From: Actinomycetota bacterium
Lineage (GTDB): Bacteria; Actinomycetota; Actinomycetes; Nanopelagicales; Nanopelagicaceae
Direction of reading: 5' to 3'
NCBI GenBank assembly: GCA_009698045.1
Contig: WLRE01000011.1
Location: 1-24,126, forward strand
Length of the DNA: 24,126 bases
This document shows, piece after piece, positions 7,960-14,877 of this stretch. The translations under genes were made by a program, and so were the position numbers. Each line of letters opens with the position of its first letter. The stretch's first letter is position 1. The notes under the pieces are model-generated. The model saw only the letters and a list, made by a program, of their open reading frames with translations, was not told where the DNA came from and searched no databases.

Positions 7960-8523
7960 CTAAGCGCTGTGAAGGATGTGATGTGATGCAGCTTTACTCG
8001 CTTCTTCGCTGAAGTGCACGAGCTCTGCTTTCTTAAAGCCTTTGAGAGGGCCTTCCAAGTCATAGCCATCTCGTTGCAATACTCGCTCGAGTGCGATCTC
8101 AAGTGGCGCCTCAATCCACACAATGACGGAGGAGTATTGGCGGGTAACTCTCTGGCTAGCGCCAACTCCTTCCAAAATTGTAATAGGTGCGGCCTGATAA
8201 TTTTCTTCTGGACCATAGGAACCGATGAGCCAATCAAAGTAAGGAAGTGAAAAATCTTTACCTTCTTGCAGAGCGGGAAGCACTCGCTTTCGTAGCATCG
8301 TTGTGAGTGAGCTAGTGAGCGCGTTCTCCCATCCGTCGTACAAACTGTCCATATGAATAGTTGTACTTATTTGTCCCAGTGTCGATAGCGCATCACTTAT
8401 TTCTTGCGCAAGAACAGTCTTGCCCGACCCAGCGGGCCCATCAATGGTGATGAGCAATGTCGCGCCACACTTAGCTTTGGCCCCGTGAATGCTTTCAAGA
8501 ATTGGTGTGATGTTATTGAGCAT
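7960..8523 (-). CDS. P-loop nucleoside (uridine)-kinase-like protein; candidate thiamine kinase
   Basis: 187 residues from ATG 8523. The Walker A motif GPAGSGKT is at 29-36 after a hydrophobic strand LLITID. A substrate-loop motif MDSLYDGW resembles the DDLYxGW seen in actinobacterial uridine-kinase-like proteins. ILEGVGA and the VIVWIEAPLEIALERVLQRDG segment give the usual base-site and lid arginine regions. The family phosphorylates nucleosides or similar alcohols with ATP. The gene overlaps pnuT by 11 bases and so lies in the TPP-riboswitch transcript, which suggests a role in trapping imported thiamine by phosphorylation; that is inference. A TTG at 8571 would extend it 16 residues into pnuT; ATG 8523 is preferred, though its Shine-Dalgarno is weak. 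Confidence 0.78.
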   Translation of the reverse strand: MLNNITPILESIHGAKAKCGATLLITIDGPAGSGKTVLAQEISDALSTLGQISTTIHMDSLYDGWENALTSSLTTMLRKRVLPALQEGKDFSLPYFDWLIGSYGPEENYQAAPITILEGVGASQRVTRQYSSVIVWIEAPLEIALERVLQRDGYDLEGPLKGFKKAELVHFSEEASKAASHHILHSA

Positions 8524-9103
8524 GAGATTGCTGGTGCCACCGTTTCCATCCTGCGACAGCGATGAGGACAAAGATGAAATAAAGAATTGCAGTTAGCGAG
8601 TGACCTTGTTTCCAGTATTGATAGGTGTAGGCAACATCTACGACAAACCATAAAGGCCAAGCCTCGTATTTTTGAATGATCATCCAGAACTGAGCAAGGC
8701 AGCTGCCAATAAATCCAAATGCTTCAATCTGAGTAGAGACCGCTCCTATTTTCTTGAGTAGCGGTTCAATGATGAAGTAGGCGAGAATAAATGCAGCGCC
8801 CCAGTACAAGCGTGTGCGTTGGGCAAGTTTTGTTGGACGAGCACCTTCTTTACCCCATCCAAACCAACCCCAGATTCCACCTGCGATAAAGATCAATTGC
8901 AAAGCTGCGCTGGCGTATAACTTCCATTCATAGAACGCAACAAGATAGAGAACTGATCCGATACTCCACCATGGCCAAGTTGATCGAGGACCAAAAACTC
9001 CAAGCCCCACACCGATAACAGAAGTCAGAAATGCAAAGAATTCGAGAAATGTTAGCGGAGTTCCCCATGCCGTGAAGAAGACCGCCATAATATTGATGTC
9101 CAT
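8513..9103 (-). CDS. pnuT: PnuC-family vitamin transporter, probably thiamine importer PnuT
   Basis: 196 residues, with about seven hydrophobic segments as in PnuC/SWEET-like vitamin transporters. Family marks are FLTSVIGVGLGVFG, WKLYASAALQL and GGIWGWFGW in the first half and WPLWFVVDVAYTYQYWKQG in the second. PnuC proteins facilitate diffusion of nicotinamide riboside, riboflavin or thiamine, and an internal kinase traps the vitamin. By protein alone the substrate is open, but the leader carries a TPP aptamer, which points to thiamine. Start is ATG 9103 with AAAGGGG six bases upstream. An in-frame ATG at 9127 lies inside the riboswitch 3' region and is rejected. It overlaps the downstream kinase gene by 11 bases. 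Confidence 0.85.
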   Translation of the reverse strand: MDINIMAVFFTAWGTPLTFLEFFAFLTSVIGVGLGVFGPRSTWPWWSIGSVLYLVAFYEWKLYASAALQLIFIAGGIWGWFGWGKEGARPTKLAQRTRLYWGAAFILAYFIIEPLLKKIGAVSTQIEAFGFIGSCLAQFWMIIQKYEAWPLWFVVDVAYTYQYWKQGHSLTAILYFIFVLIAVAGWKRWHQQSHAQ

Positions 9104-9109
9104 TAGTAA

Positions 9110-9116
9110 CCCCTTT
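9110..9116 (-). promoter_or_regulatory. Shine-Dalgarno of pnuT next to riboswitch P1
   Basis: AAAGGGG on the minus strand is six bases from the pnuT ATG and only one base after the 3' strand of the aptamer's P1 helix. Ligand-stabilised P1 would crowd the ribosome site, which fits translational control. Confidence 0.7.
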
Positions 9117-9117
9117 C

Positions 9118-9203
9118 CAATTCGCATTACCGAACTGGTTCGACGGTCGATCCGAATTTCGGATCCTCTCAGCCAACATGTCGGCTCCCGTTATCTCAAA
9201 CTG
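9118..9203 (-). promoter_or_regulatory. TPP (thi-box) riboswitch
   Basis: Read on the minus strand, the segment contains the conserved THI elements in order: CGGGAGCC, GGCTGAGAGG, then CGTCGAACC and GGTAATGCG. The helices can be drawn. P1 is CAGUUUG (9197-9203) with CGAAUUG (9118-9124), seven pairs including two wobbles. P2 is AGCC with GGCU. P3 is GATCCG with CGGATC around a five-base loop. P5 is ACC with GGU. The GCUGAGA and GUAAUGC core bases that contact the pyrimidine and pyrophosphate are intact. The aptamer begins eight bases after the crtB stop and runs up to the pnuT Shine-Dalgarno, leaving no room for a separate terminator, so translational repression by TPP is expected. Confidence 0.88.
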
Positions 9204-9211
9204 TAGCTTGA

Positions 9212-10117
9212 TTAATTCCTTCGCGCAGATAAAGCCCGGAAAAACGCCGGTAGCGCAACTCGAATTCGTCGCCAGGTCGATGTCTTGGCACGTCGGTCAA
9301 AGATTTGATAATCAATCTTCTCGACTTCATCGACTATTCCGCAGTACAACTCAGAGGCGGCTTCAATACAAGCCCGACTTTCTGGTGCTAGTAGTGCGAT
9401 TCCTGGCGCTGCCTCTTTCTGCAGTTGCCGAACGCGAGCTATCTGGGCTTTGAGGGCTTGAACAATAGCTGGAGTAAGAATCCGATCATGGAGCGCTTCG
9501 TGGCTCACGCCATGTGCTTGGAGTTCAGTGATAGGCAGATAGATTCGTCCGCGTTCTAAATCTTCTCCGACATCGCGAATAAAATTTGCCAGTTGAAAGG
9601 CCGTTCCTAGTTTTTCAGCGGCAATCTTTGCCTCCGGGGAGGTGCTACCCAAGATTGGCAGCATCTGTAAGCCAATAACACTGGCAGAGCCGTAGACATA
9701 TTCCATAAGGTCGTCGAAAGTTTGATATTCAGTGATAGTTAAATCCATCTCCATGGAATGTAGAAATGCACGAAAGTATTCGATGGGAATGTTAAACCGA
9801 TGCACGGTATCAACCAGAGCGCGACCAATATGGTCGTGACTGATGCCCGCTTCGATGTCAGCCAGTACGCCCTGGCCCCAGGTACGAAGAGTTTGGGCTT
9901 TCTCCTCATCGGTAAGTTCGGAGGCAAGATCATCGACGATTTCATCGGCATACCGAGCAAAGCCGTAGAGCGCATGGACATGAGGACGCTTCTCAGGGGG
10001 TAGAAGCAGAGTGGCTAAGTAATAAGTCTTGCCGTGCAATGAGTTGAGGCGTTTGCACTCGGCGTAGGAAGCGCGCAGCTCGGGGTCAAGAATTCCCGCT
10101 CTGGTTAGCTCATCCAT
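9212..10117 (-). CDS. crtB: 15-cis-phytoene synthase
   Basis: 301 residues, the normal CrtB length. It joins two geranylgeranyl diphosphates head to head to give phytoene, the first committed carotenoid step. The two Mg-diphosphate binding motifs are present: YGFARYADEIVDD (51-63) and QLANFIRDVGEDLERGRIYL (174-193, DVGED at 181-185). The gene stands alone on the minus strand, away from crtE-crtI and the second carotenoid cluster, with the TPP riboswitch directly after its stop. TAGAAT lies seven bases before the ATG, so transcription probably starts at or next to the start codon. A squalene-synthase-type HpnC/HpnD assignment is less likely because no hopanoid genes are nearby. Confidence 0.92.
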   Translation of the reverse strand: MDELTRAGILDPELRASYAECKRLNSLHGKTYYLATLLLPPEKRPHVHALYGFARYADEIVDDLASELTDEEKAQTLRTWGQGVLADIEAGISHDHIGRALVDTVHRFNIPIEYFRAFLHSMEMDLTITEYQTFDDLMEYVYGSASVIGLQMLPILGSTSPEAKIAAEKLGTAFQLANFIRDVGEDLERGRIYLPITELQAHGVSHEALHDRILTPAIVQALKAQIARVRQLQKEAAPGIALLAPESRACIEAASELYCGIVDEVEKIDYQIFDRRAKTSTWRRIRVALPAFFRALSARRN

Positions 10118-10124
10118 GCGGGTG

Positions 10125-10130
10125 ATTCTA
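10125..10130 (-). promoter_or_regulatory. Putative -10 element of crtB
   Basis: TAGAAT on the minus strand is seven bases from the crtB ATG, one more than the usual six seen elsewhere. No Shine-Dalgarno is present. Confidence 0.4.
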
Positions 10131-10223
10131 GGGTCTGGCTAAGCTCCAGCGTGGCGAACCCCTGAGTAAGTGCTGTGGACGAGTATTTTCCACCTATTCC
10201 CACGGTTTTGTGAGCCGACAATT

Positions 10224-10253
10224 TACACGGGGTCGCAAACACCCCCGATAACA
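10224..10253 (+). promoter_or_regulatory. Possible promoter of the NCS2 permease
   Basis: TTACAC (10224-10229) and GATAAC (10248-10253) are 18 bases apart. Between them a short inverted repeat, GGGGT-N7-ACCCC, could be an operator or a chance stem. The match is modest. Confidence 0.2.
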
Positions 10254-10271
10254 AAATCAGGAAGGTCCACC

Positions 10272-11717
10272 ATGCTCGATTCGTTCTTCAAAATCTCAGA
10301 ACGCGGATCAACAGTAGGCCGTGAAATCCGTGGCGGTTTCGTCACATTCTTCACTATGGCATACATCGTTGCTCTCAATCCGCTCATCATCGGCCTCGCG
10401 AAAGACAGCACCGGCAAGTATCTCGGTGGCGATGGCTCTCAACCCAACTTAGCAATGGTTGCAGCTATGACTGCACTCATGGCTGGTCTCTTAACCATCC
10501 TCATGGGAGCAGTTGCCAATTTCCCATTGGCGCTCGCAACTGGCCTCGGACTTAATACATTCGTCGCTGTTGGTATCGCATCCAAAATGACATGGGCAGA
10601 TGCAATGGGCCTTATTGTTGTTGAAGGAATCATTATTACGATTCTTGTGCTGACTGGTTTTCGAACAGCGGTATTCCGCGCCGTCCCTCAGCAACTCAAG
10701 ATTGCAATCTCGGTTGGTATCGGACTCTTCATCACATTAATCGGTCTGGTCGATGCCGGATTTGTTCGTCGTACAGGTGCCGGACCAGTTCCGGTCACAC
10801 TTGGCGATAACGGAACTCTCGTCGGATGGCCAATTATCATCTTCGGTTTCGGTCTGATCTTGATGATTGCACTCTTGGTGAAAAAAGTTAAGGGCGCAAT
10901 TCTTATTAGCATCATCGCCGCAACTGTTCTTGCAATCATCGTAGAGAAGGCTTTCAAGATTGGCCCTAACTTTGATGGCGCAACTGGCAAGGTCAATCCA
11001 AAGGGATGGGGACTAAACGTGCCATCGATTCCTTCAGATATTGTCGCAAAGCCAGATTTCAGCCTCTTTGGTGATTTCGACCTACTCGGTGGATTCCATG
11101 TTGATGGTGTCACCATCATCGCGGCAATCCTTCTAGTCTTCACACTCTTGCTCTCTGACTTCTTCGACACCGTCGGAACAGTTACAGCGATTGCAACCGA
11201 AGGTGGCCTTATTGATAAGGACGGCAACGTTCCTAATAACAACAAGATCCTCTTCGTTGACTCCGTAGCAGCAATGGCAGGTGGCGCTGGAAGCATCTCT
11301 TCCAACACCAGCTACATCGAATCTGCATCCGGTGTCGGAGAAGGTGCTCGTACTGGCCTAGCTTCTATCGTGACTGGAGTTCTCTTCCTGCTCACTACTT
11401 TCTTAGCGCCACTCGTTGCAGTTATTCCTTACGAAGCTGCTACTCCTGCTCTTGTCATCGTCGGATTCTTGATGATGGCTCAGATCAAGGATGTGGACTG
11501 GTCAGATTATGGAATTGGTATTCCAGCGTTCTTGACCATGATTCTTATGCCATTTACTTACAACATTTCAGTAGGTATCGGTGCTGGATTCATCTCCCAC
11601 GTTCTCGTTCGCTTAGTCCAAGGTCGCGGTAAGGAAGTTCACGGACTTCTCTACTTTGTTTCTGGTCTATTCGTGATCTACTTCTTACAGTCTCCAATTA
11701 ATAACTGGATTAGCTAA
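10272..11717 (+). CDS. NCS2-family purine permease (AzgA/GhxP type)
   Basis: 481 residues with roughly 12-14 membrane segments. The N-terminal motif GFVTFFTMAYIVALNPLI (22-39) and the segment NTSYIESASGVGEGARTGLA (about 346-365) are characteristic of the adenine/guanine/hypoxanthine branch of nucleobase-cation symporters. It imports purine bases across the inner membrane, likely with protons. I use ATG 10272 because AGGAAGG sits six to twelve bases upstream and homologues begin with a short helix before GREIRGGF; an upstream in-frame start at 10170 adds unrelated residues. Adenine phosphoribosyltransferase follows, which would trap imported adenine as AMP. Exact base specificity cannot be read from sequence. 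Confidence 0.93.
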   Translation: MLDSFFKISERGSTVGREIRGGFVTFFTMAYIVALNPLIIGLAKDSTGKYLGGDGSQPNLAMVAAMTALMAGLLTILMGAVANFPLALATGLGLNTFVAVGIASKMTWADAMGLIVVEGIIITILVLTGFRTAVFRAVPQQLKIAISVGIGLFITLIGLVDAGFVRRTGAGPVPVTLGDNGTLVGWPIIIFGFGLILMIALLVKKVKGAILISIIAATVLAIIVEKAFKIGPNFDGATGKVNPKGWGLNVPSIPSDIVAKPDFSLFGDFDLLGGFHVDGVTIIAAILLVFTLLLSDFFDTVGTVTAIATEGGLIDKDGNVPNNNKILFVDSVAAMAGGAGSISSNTSYIESASGVGEGARTGLASIVTGVLFLLTTFLAPLVAVIPYEAATPALVIVGFLMMAQIKDVDWSDYGIGIPAFLTMILMPFTYNISVGIGAGFISHVLVRLVQGRGKEVHGLLYFVSGLFVIYFLQSPINNWIS

Positions 11718-11733
11718 TAGAAGTTGAATAGTC

Positions 11734-11771
11734 GAATCAGGCTCCGGGGGATATCCTTCGGAGCCTGATTC
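11734..11771 (+). terminator. Strong hairpin between permease and apt
   Basis: GAATCAGGCTCCG at 11734-11746 pairs perfectly with CGGAGCCTGATTC at 11759-11771. Inside, four more pairs (two G-T) close an ATAT loop, giving about 17 pairs. Only ATTTTAA follows, a short T tract, and the apt Shine-Dalgarno AAGGAG (11777-11782) begins five bases later. It can act as a leaky intrinsic terminator or an mRNA end-protecting stem between two co-transcribed genes. The minus strand has no good T run. Confidence 0.7.
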
Positions 11772-11786
11772 ATTTTAAGGAGTTGT

Positions 11787-12320
11787 ATGAAGCCCCCCGA
11801 TGCAGAACTGCTCGTTTCACTCATTCGTGATGTGCAGGATTTTCCTACCCCCGGCATCCTCTTTAAAGACATAACTCCAATGCTCCGCCATCACCAAGGT
11901 TTTTCACTTTCAGTCCAAGCTTTTGCCGATGTCAGTAGAAATTACGATCTCGTTGCCGGCGTCGAGGCGAGAGGCTTTATATTTGCAGCCGCCGTTGCGC
12001 AGTTAACAGGTAAAGGATTTGTTCCGATTCGAAAGAGTGGAAAACTCCCAGCTCCGGCCTATTCTGAAAGCTACTCCCTCGAATATGGCGAGAGCACTCT
12101 TCAGATCCACAAGGATGCCGTTGACCCGGGCGAACGTGTTCTTCTGATCGATGATGTGCTGGCTACCGGGGGCACACTTGCTGCTGCATCAGCCTTGATA
12201 GAACAATGTGGGGGAGTTGTCGAGAGCGTGGCCGTACTTCTAGAGATTTCTGGTCTTGGTGGTCACGAAAACTTTGCCGCACGTTTTCCTGGCAAAAAGA
12301 TCGAAGTACTCCTCGGATGA
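11787..12320 (+). CDS. apt: Adenine phosphoribosyltransferase
   Basis: 177 residues, the standard Apt length. It converts adenine and PRPP to AMP and diphosphate. Visible motifs are DFPTPGILFKDITPML (18-33), GVEARGFIF (58-66), VPIRKSGKLP (79-88) and the PRPP-binding loop VLLIDDVLATGGT (118-130). The start is ATG 11787 with AAGGAG four bases upstream. It follows the purine permease across a strong hairpin, forming an uptake-and-salvage pair. Its TGA stop overlaps the ATG of the downstream secreted propeller gene by four bases. In many actinobacteria apt lies near relA and secDF; here it does not. Confidence 0.96.
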   Translation: MKPPDAELLVSLIRDVQDFPTPGILFKDITPMLRHHQGFSLSVQAFADVSRNYDLVAGVEARGFIFAAAVAQLTGKGFVPIRKSGKLPAPAYSESYSLEYGESTLQIHKDAVDPGERVLLIDDVLATGGTLAAASALIEQCGGVVESVAVLLEISGLGGHENFAARFPGKKIEVLLG

Positions 12321-13399
12321 AGAAATCGTTTTTTATCGGGGTAGTAGCCATCGCCTTAATCAGCAGTACCGCAATATCTGCCGCGCAGGATGAAAGTGCT
12401 GATCAAACCAAGATGGTTCTGGTCAAAAACATCACCGGCAGAATCAGTCCTAAATCCGTTCTCTCCAATCAGAACGGCTTAGTGAGCGCACATAACATGA
12501 TGTACAACCATACGGTTACCGTTTATGACGCCGTTACCTTCGATTTGTTACACACTATTCCTGACTCGGTGCGCCTGAGTGATTTCGGTTATTCGCAGTA
12601 CTCAGGGCTCTATCGAGGCGCACCTGTAGAAGGTGCATTCTCACCGGATGGCAACTATCTCTATTTCACCAACTACGCGATGTATGGCAAAGGTTTTACC
12701 AAAGAAGGCCACGATGTCTGTTCTCCAGCATCTGGATACGACTCTAGCTTTCTCTCTCGAGTTGATCTGGCAACTCTTGAGATTGATGCGGTCTATCCGG
12801 TTGGAGCAGTTCCAAAAGTTGTGCAGGTAACTCCGGACAACAAATATATTCTGGTCAGTAATTGGTGTGGTTATACCGTCACCGTGATTTCAGTGGCGAA
12901 GCAGAAGGTTGTACGCACCATCAAATTAGGTCGCTACCCACGTGGCATTGCTGTGAGCGAAGATAGCTCTAAGGCTTATGTGGCCGAGATGGGCGGAACA
13001 AATCTCCACGTGATTGACCTCATGGATTTCTCTCAAACTCTTATTCCGATTGGTTCTAATCCAAGAGCCGTAGTTCTTTCGCCCGATGGCACTCGTGTTT
13101 ATGCAACTCTCAATGCTGCCGGAAAAGTGATTGCGTGGGACTTAATCAAGAAGAAGCCAATTAAGACAGTTGCTACTGGCAAAGCCGCACGAAGCTTGGC
13201 GATATCAACTGATGGAACCGCGCTCTTTGTTGTTAACTTTTTTGGTAGCACAATCTCTAAAGTTCGCACATCGGATATGAACGTCATTCAAACTATAAAG
13301 ACTTGCAAAGAACCTATTGGAATTACTTATGACGGCCCCACGGATCGAACTTGGGTTGCCTGCTATGACGGTTCTATAAAGGTATTTGATAATAATTAA
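12317..13399 (+). CDS. Secreted YncE-like beta-propeller repeat protein
   Basis: 360 residues. An N-terminal signal peptide (about 1-22, MKKSFFIGVVAIALISSTAISA) predicts export. The rest consists of about seven blades of 40-45 residues with the YncE/YVTN-type pattern: a strand, then VxxSPDGxxxYV, then IDLxxxxxxxTIxxG. Examples are AFSPDGNYLYFTNY, VTPDNKYILVSNW, VSEDSSKAYVAEM, LSPDGTRVYATL and ISTDGTALFVVNF. Cysteines in DVCSP, SNWCGY, KTCKEP and VACYDG could pair outside the cell. Start is ATG 12317, overlapping the apt stop as ATGA. Function is unknown: such proteins bind ligands or surfaces or act as scaffolds. The last four bases overlap convergent crtI. Confidence 0.8.
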   Translation: MKKSFFIGVVAIALISSTAISAAQDESADQTKMVLVKNITGRISPKSVLSNQNGLVSAHNMMYNHTVTVYDAVTFDLLHTIPDSVRLSDFGYSQYSGLYRGAPVEGAFSPDGNYLYFTNYAMYGKGFTKEGHDVCSPASGYDSSFLSRVDLATLEIDAVYPVGAVPKVVQVTPDNKYILVSNWCGYTVTVISVAKQKVVRTIKLGRYPRGIAVSEDSSKAYVAEMGGTNLHVIDLMDFSQTLIPIGSNPRAVVLSPDGTRVYATLNAAGKVIAWDLIKKKPIKTVATGKAARSLAISTDGTALFVVNFFGSTISKVRTSDMNVIQTIKTCKEPIGITYDGPTDRTWVACYDGSIKVFDNN

Positions 13400-14877
13400 A
13401 GAACTGGCCCGACGATCCGTTCGGCAGCTAAGCGACCAGAGATAAGCACCATTGGTACTCCCACTCCTGGCTGAGTACCAGAACCAGCGAACACAACATT
13501 CTCAAATCCTTGTGCCATATTGCGAGGGCGGAACGGGCCAGTCTGGAAGAAGGTATGGGCGGCAGCAAATGGTGCGCCAGCTTCCATCCCTTGCGCTTGC
13601 CAATCCAATGGAGTTGTCATCTGCTCTACCTCGATTGAATCATTAAAGCCGGTGTAGCCACGTTCTTCCATAGTGCGAATCATTTGATCGCGATATTTCG
13701 AAGCCTGAACTTTCCAATCTATATCGGCAGTCAGATTTGGAGTAGGAAAGAGAATGTAATAACTAGATTTTCCTGCAGGGGCGAGGTCCTTGTCATCATG
13801 GGTAGGAACAGTAACGAGCAGGCTCGGATCACTCATTAATTGCTTCTTAGTGATTAGTTCATCAAAGACGCCATCCCATGACTTTCCAAAGTGAATATTG
13901 TGATGGGCTAATCGGTCATAGCTCTTATTAGAGCCGACGAGCAGCGTTACGCATGAAGGTGAGTAGTTAAGGTTCTTTACTTGGCGCGGCGTCTTACCCA
14001 GTAAATCTCGCCATGCAACAGGTAGATCAGGATTAAGAACTACAACGTCAGCTTCGATGCGTTCACCGGTATCAGTGATAACCGCACGCGCACGACCATT
14101 TGAATGTTCTACAGATGTAACTGTTGTGTTGTACTTGAACTCGACGCCATGTTTAGCGGCTGCGCCAGCAAGAGCGCGGGGGACGGCATGCATGCCACCC
14201 TTAGGAAAGAAGACACCATTGACTGAATCCATATAAGCAATCACGGCGTAAATCGCGAGTGCTTGCTGTGGACTCACGCCGGCATACATCGCCTGGAAGG
14301 AGTAAACCTTCTGGGTACGCGGATCTTTAAGAAACTCGTTGACCTTTGGTGCCAAGCGCTTGAATCCACCGAGCGCTACCAATCGGGCAAGATTAGGAGT
14401 GAGCAAATTTAGTGGTGAATCAATATTGCGATCGATGAAATCTTTCATCTCATACTTATAAAGCTTCGTCACAAAATCGACGTAGCGGCCATAGCCAGCT
14501 GCCTCATCGGCACCGATAACGTTGCGAATCTCTTCTTGCATACGTCCGGTTTCAGCATGAACATCGAGCGTCGAACCATCGTGATAAAAAGCGCGATATA
14601 AAGGTTTGAGGGGAAGAAGTTCGAGCCAATCTTTCATATTTTCACCGACGCAGGAGAAGCAATCTTGAATGAGGTCAGGCATAGTTAAGACGCTGGGACC
14701 GGTATCAAATGCGTAACCATCTTTATTGAGCAGTCCATTGCGTCCACCCGGAACACTTTCGCGTTCAACAACCGTTACTTTGCGACCAGCGCCGGCAAGG
14801 CGCAGCGCCGCGCTTAATCCACCTAGGCCAGCACCAACGATTACAACGTGATCGGTTGGTCCTTTAACTTGTTTCAT
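13396..14877 (-). CDS. crtI: Phytoene desaturase (CrtI type)
   Basis: 493 residues, the CrtI norm. An FAD-dependent desaturase that converts phytoene to lycopene or a less desaturated intermediate. The FAD dinucleotide fold is VVIVGAGLGGLSAALRLA (11-28), followed by ERESVPGGRNG (38-48) and FDTGPSVLTMP (57-67). The C-terminal flavin motif is FAGSGTQPGVGVPMVLISGR near the end. It overlaps the crtE stop by four bases (ATGA), so crtE-crtI form a translationally coupled pair. Its stop overlaps the end of the propeller gene on the other strand, leaving no room for a terminator between them. The N-terminus and context fit CrtI better than CrtN or CrtD, but the number of desaturations cannot be read off. 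Confidence 0.92.
   Translation of the reverse strand: MKQVKGPTDHVVIVGAGLGGLSAALRLAGAGRKVTVVERESVPGGRNGLLNKDGYAFDTGPSVLTMPDLIQDCFSCVGENMKDWLELLPLKPLYRAFYHDGSTLDVHAETGRMQEEIRNVIGADEAAGYGRYVDFVTKLYKYEMKDFIDRNIDSPLNLLTPNLARLVALGGFKRLAPKVNEFLKDPRTQKVYSFQAMYAGVSPQQALAIYAVIAYMDSVNGVFFPKGGMHAVPRALAGAAAKHGVEFKYNTTVTSVEHSNGRARAVITDTGERIEADVVVLNPDLPVAWRDLLGKTPRQVKNLNYSPSCVTLLVGSNKSYDRLAHHNIHFGKSWDGVFDELITKKQLMSDPSLLVTVPTHDDKDLAPAGKSSYYILFPTPNLTADIDWKVQASKYRDQMIRTMEERGYTGFNDSIEVEQMTTPLDWQAQGMEAGAPFAAAHTFFQTGPFRPRNMAQGFENVVFAGSGTQPGVGVPMVLISGRLAAERIVGPVL

Noticed and set aside
9104..9127. Upstream in-frame ATG at 9127 as pnuT start
   Set aside because: It lies at the 3' end of the TPP aptamer; ATG 9103 has AAAGGGG at ideal spacing and begins the family-like N-terminus.
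10229..10246. GGGGT-N7-ACCCC as a purine riboswitch or attenuator
   Set aside because: The stem is only five pairs and none of the conserved purine-aptamer bases are present.
10170..10271. Longer NCS2 permease starting at 10170
   Set aside because: The extension is not family-like and covers the promoter region; ATG 10272 has a good AGGAAGG site.
10688..11308. 206-codon antisense open frame inside the NCS2 permease
   Set aside because: Its composition mirrors the codon bias of the permease on the other strand; no recognisable domain.
12206..12316. Longer propeller gene starting at 12206 within apt
   Set aside because: It would replace a clean signal peptide with basic, Trp-rich sequence from another frame of apt.
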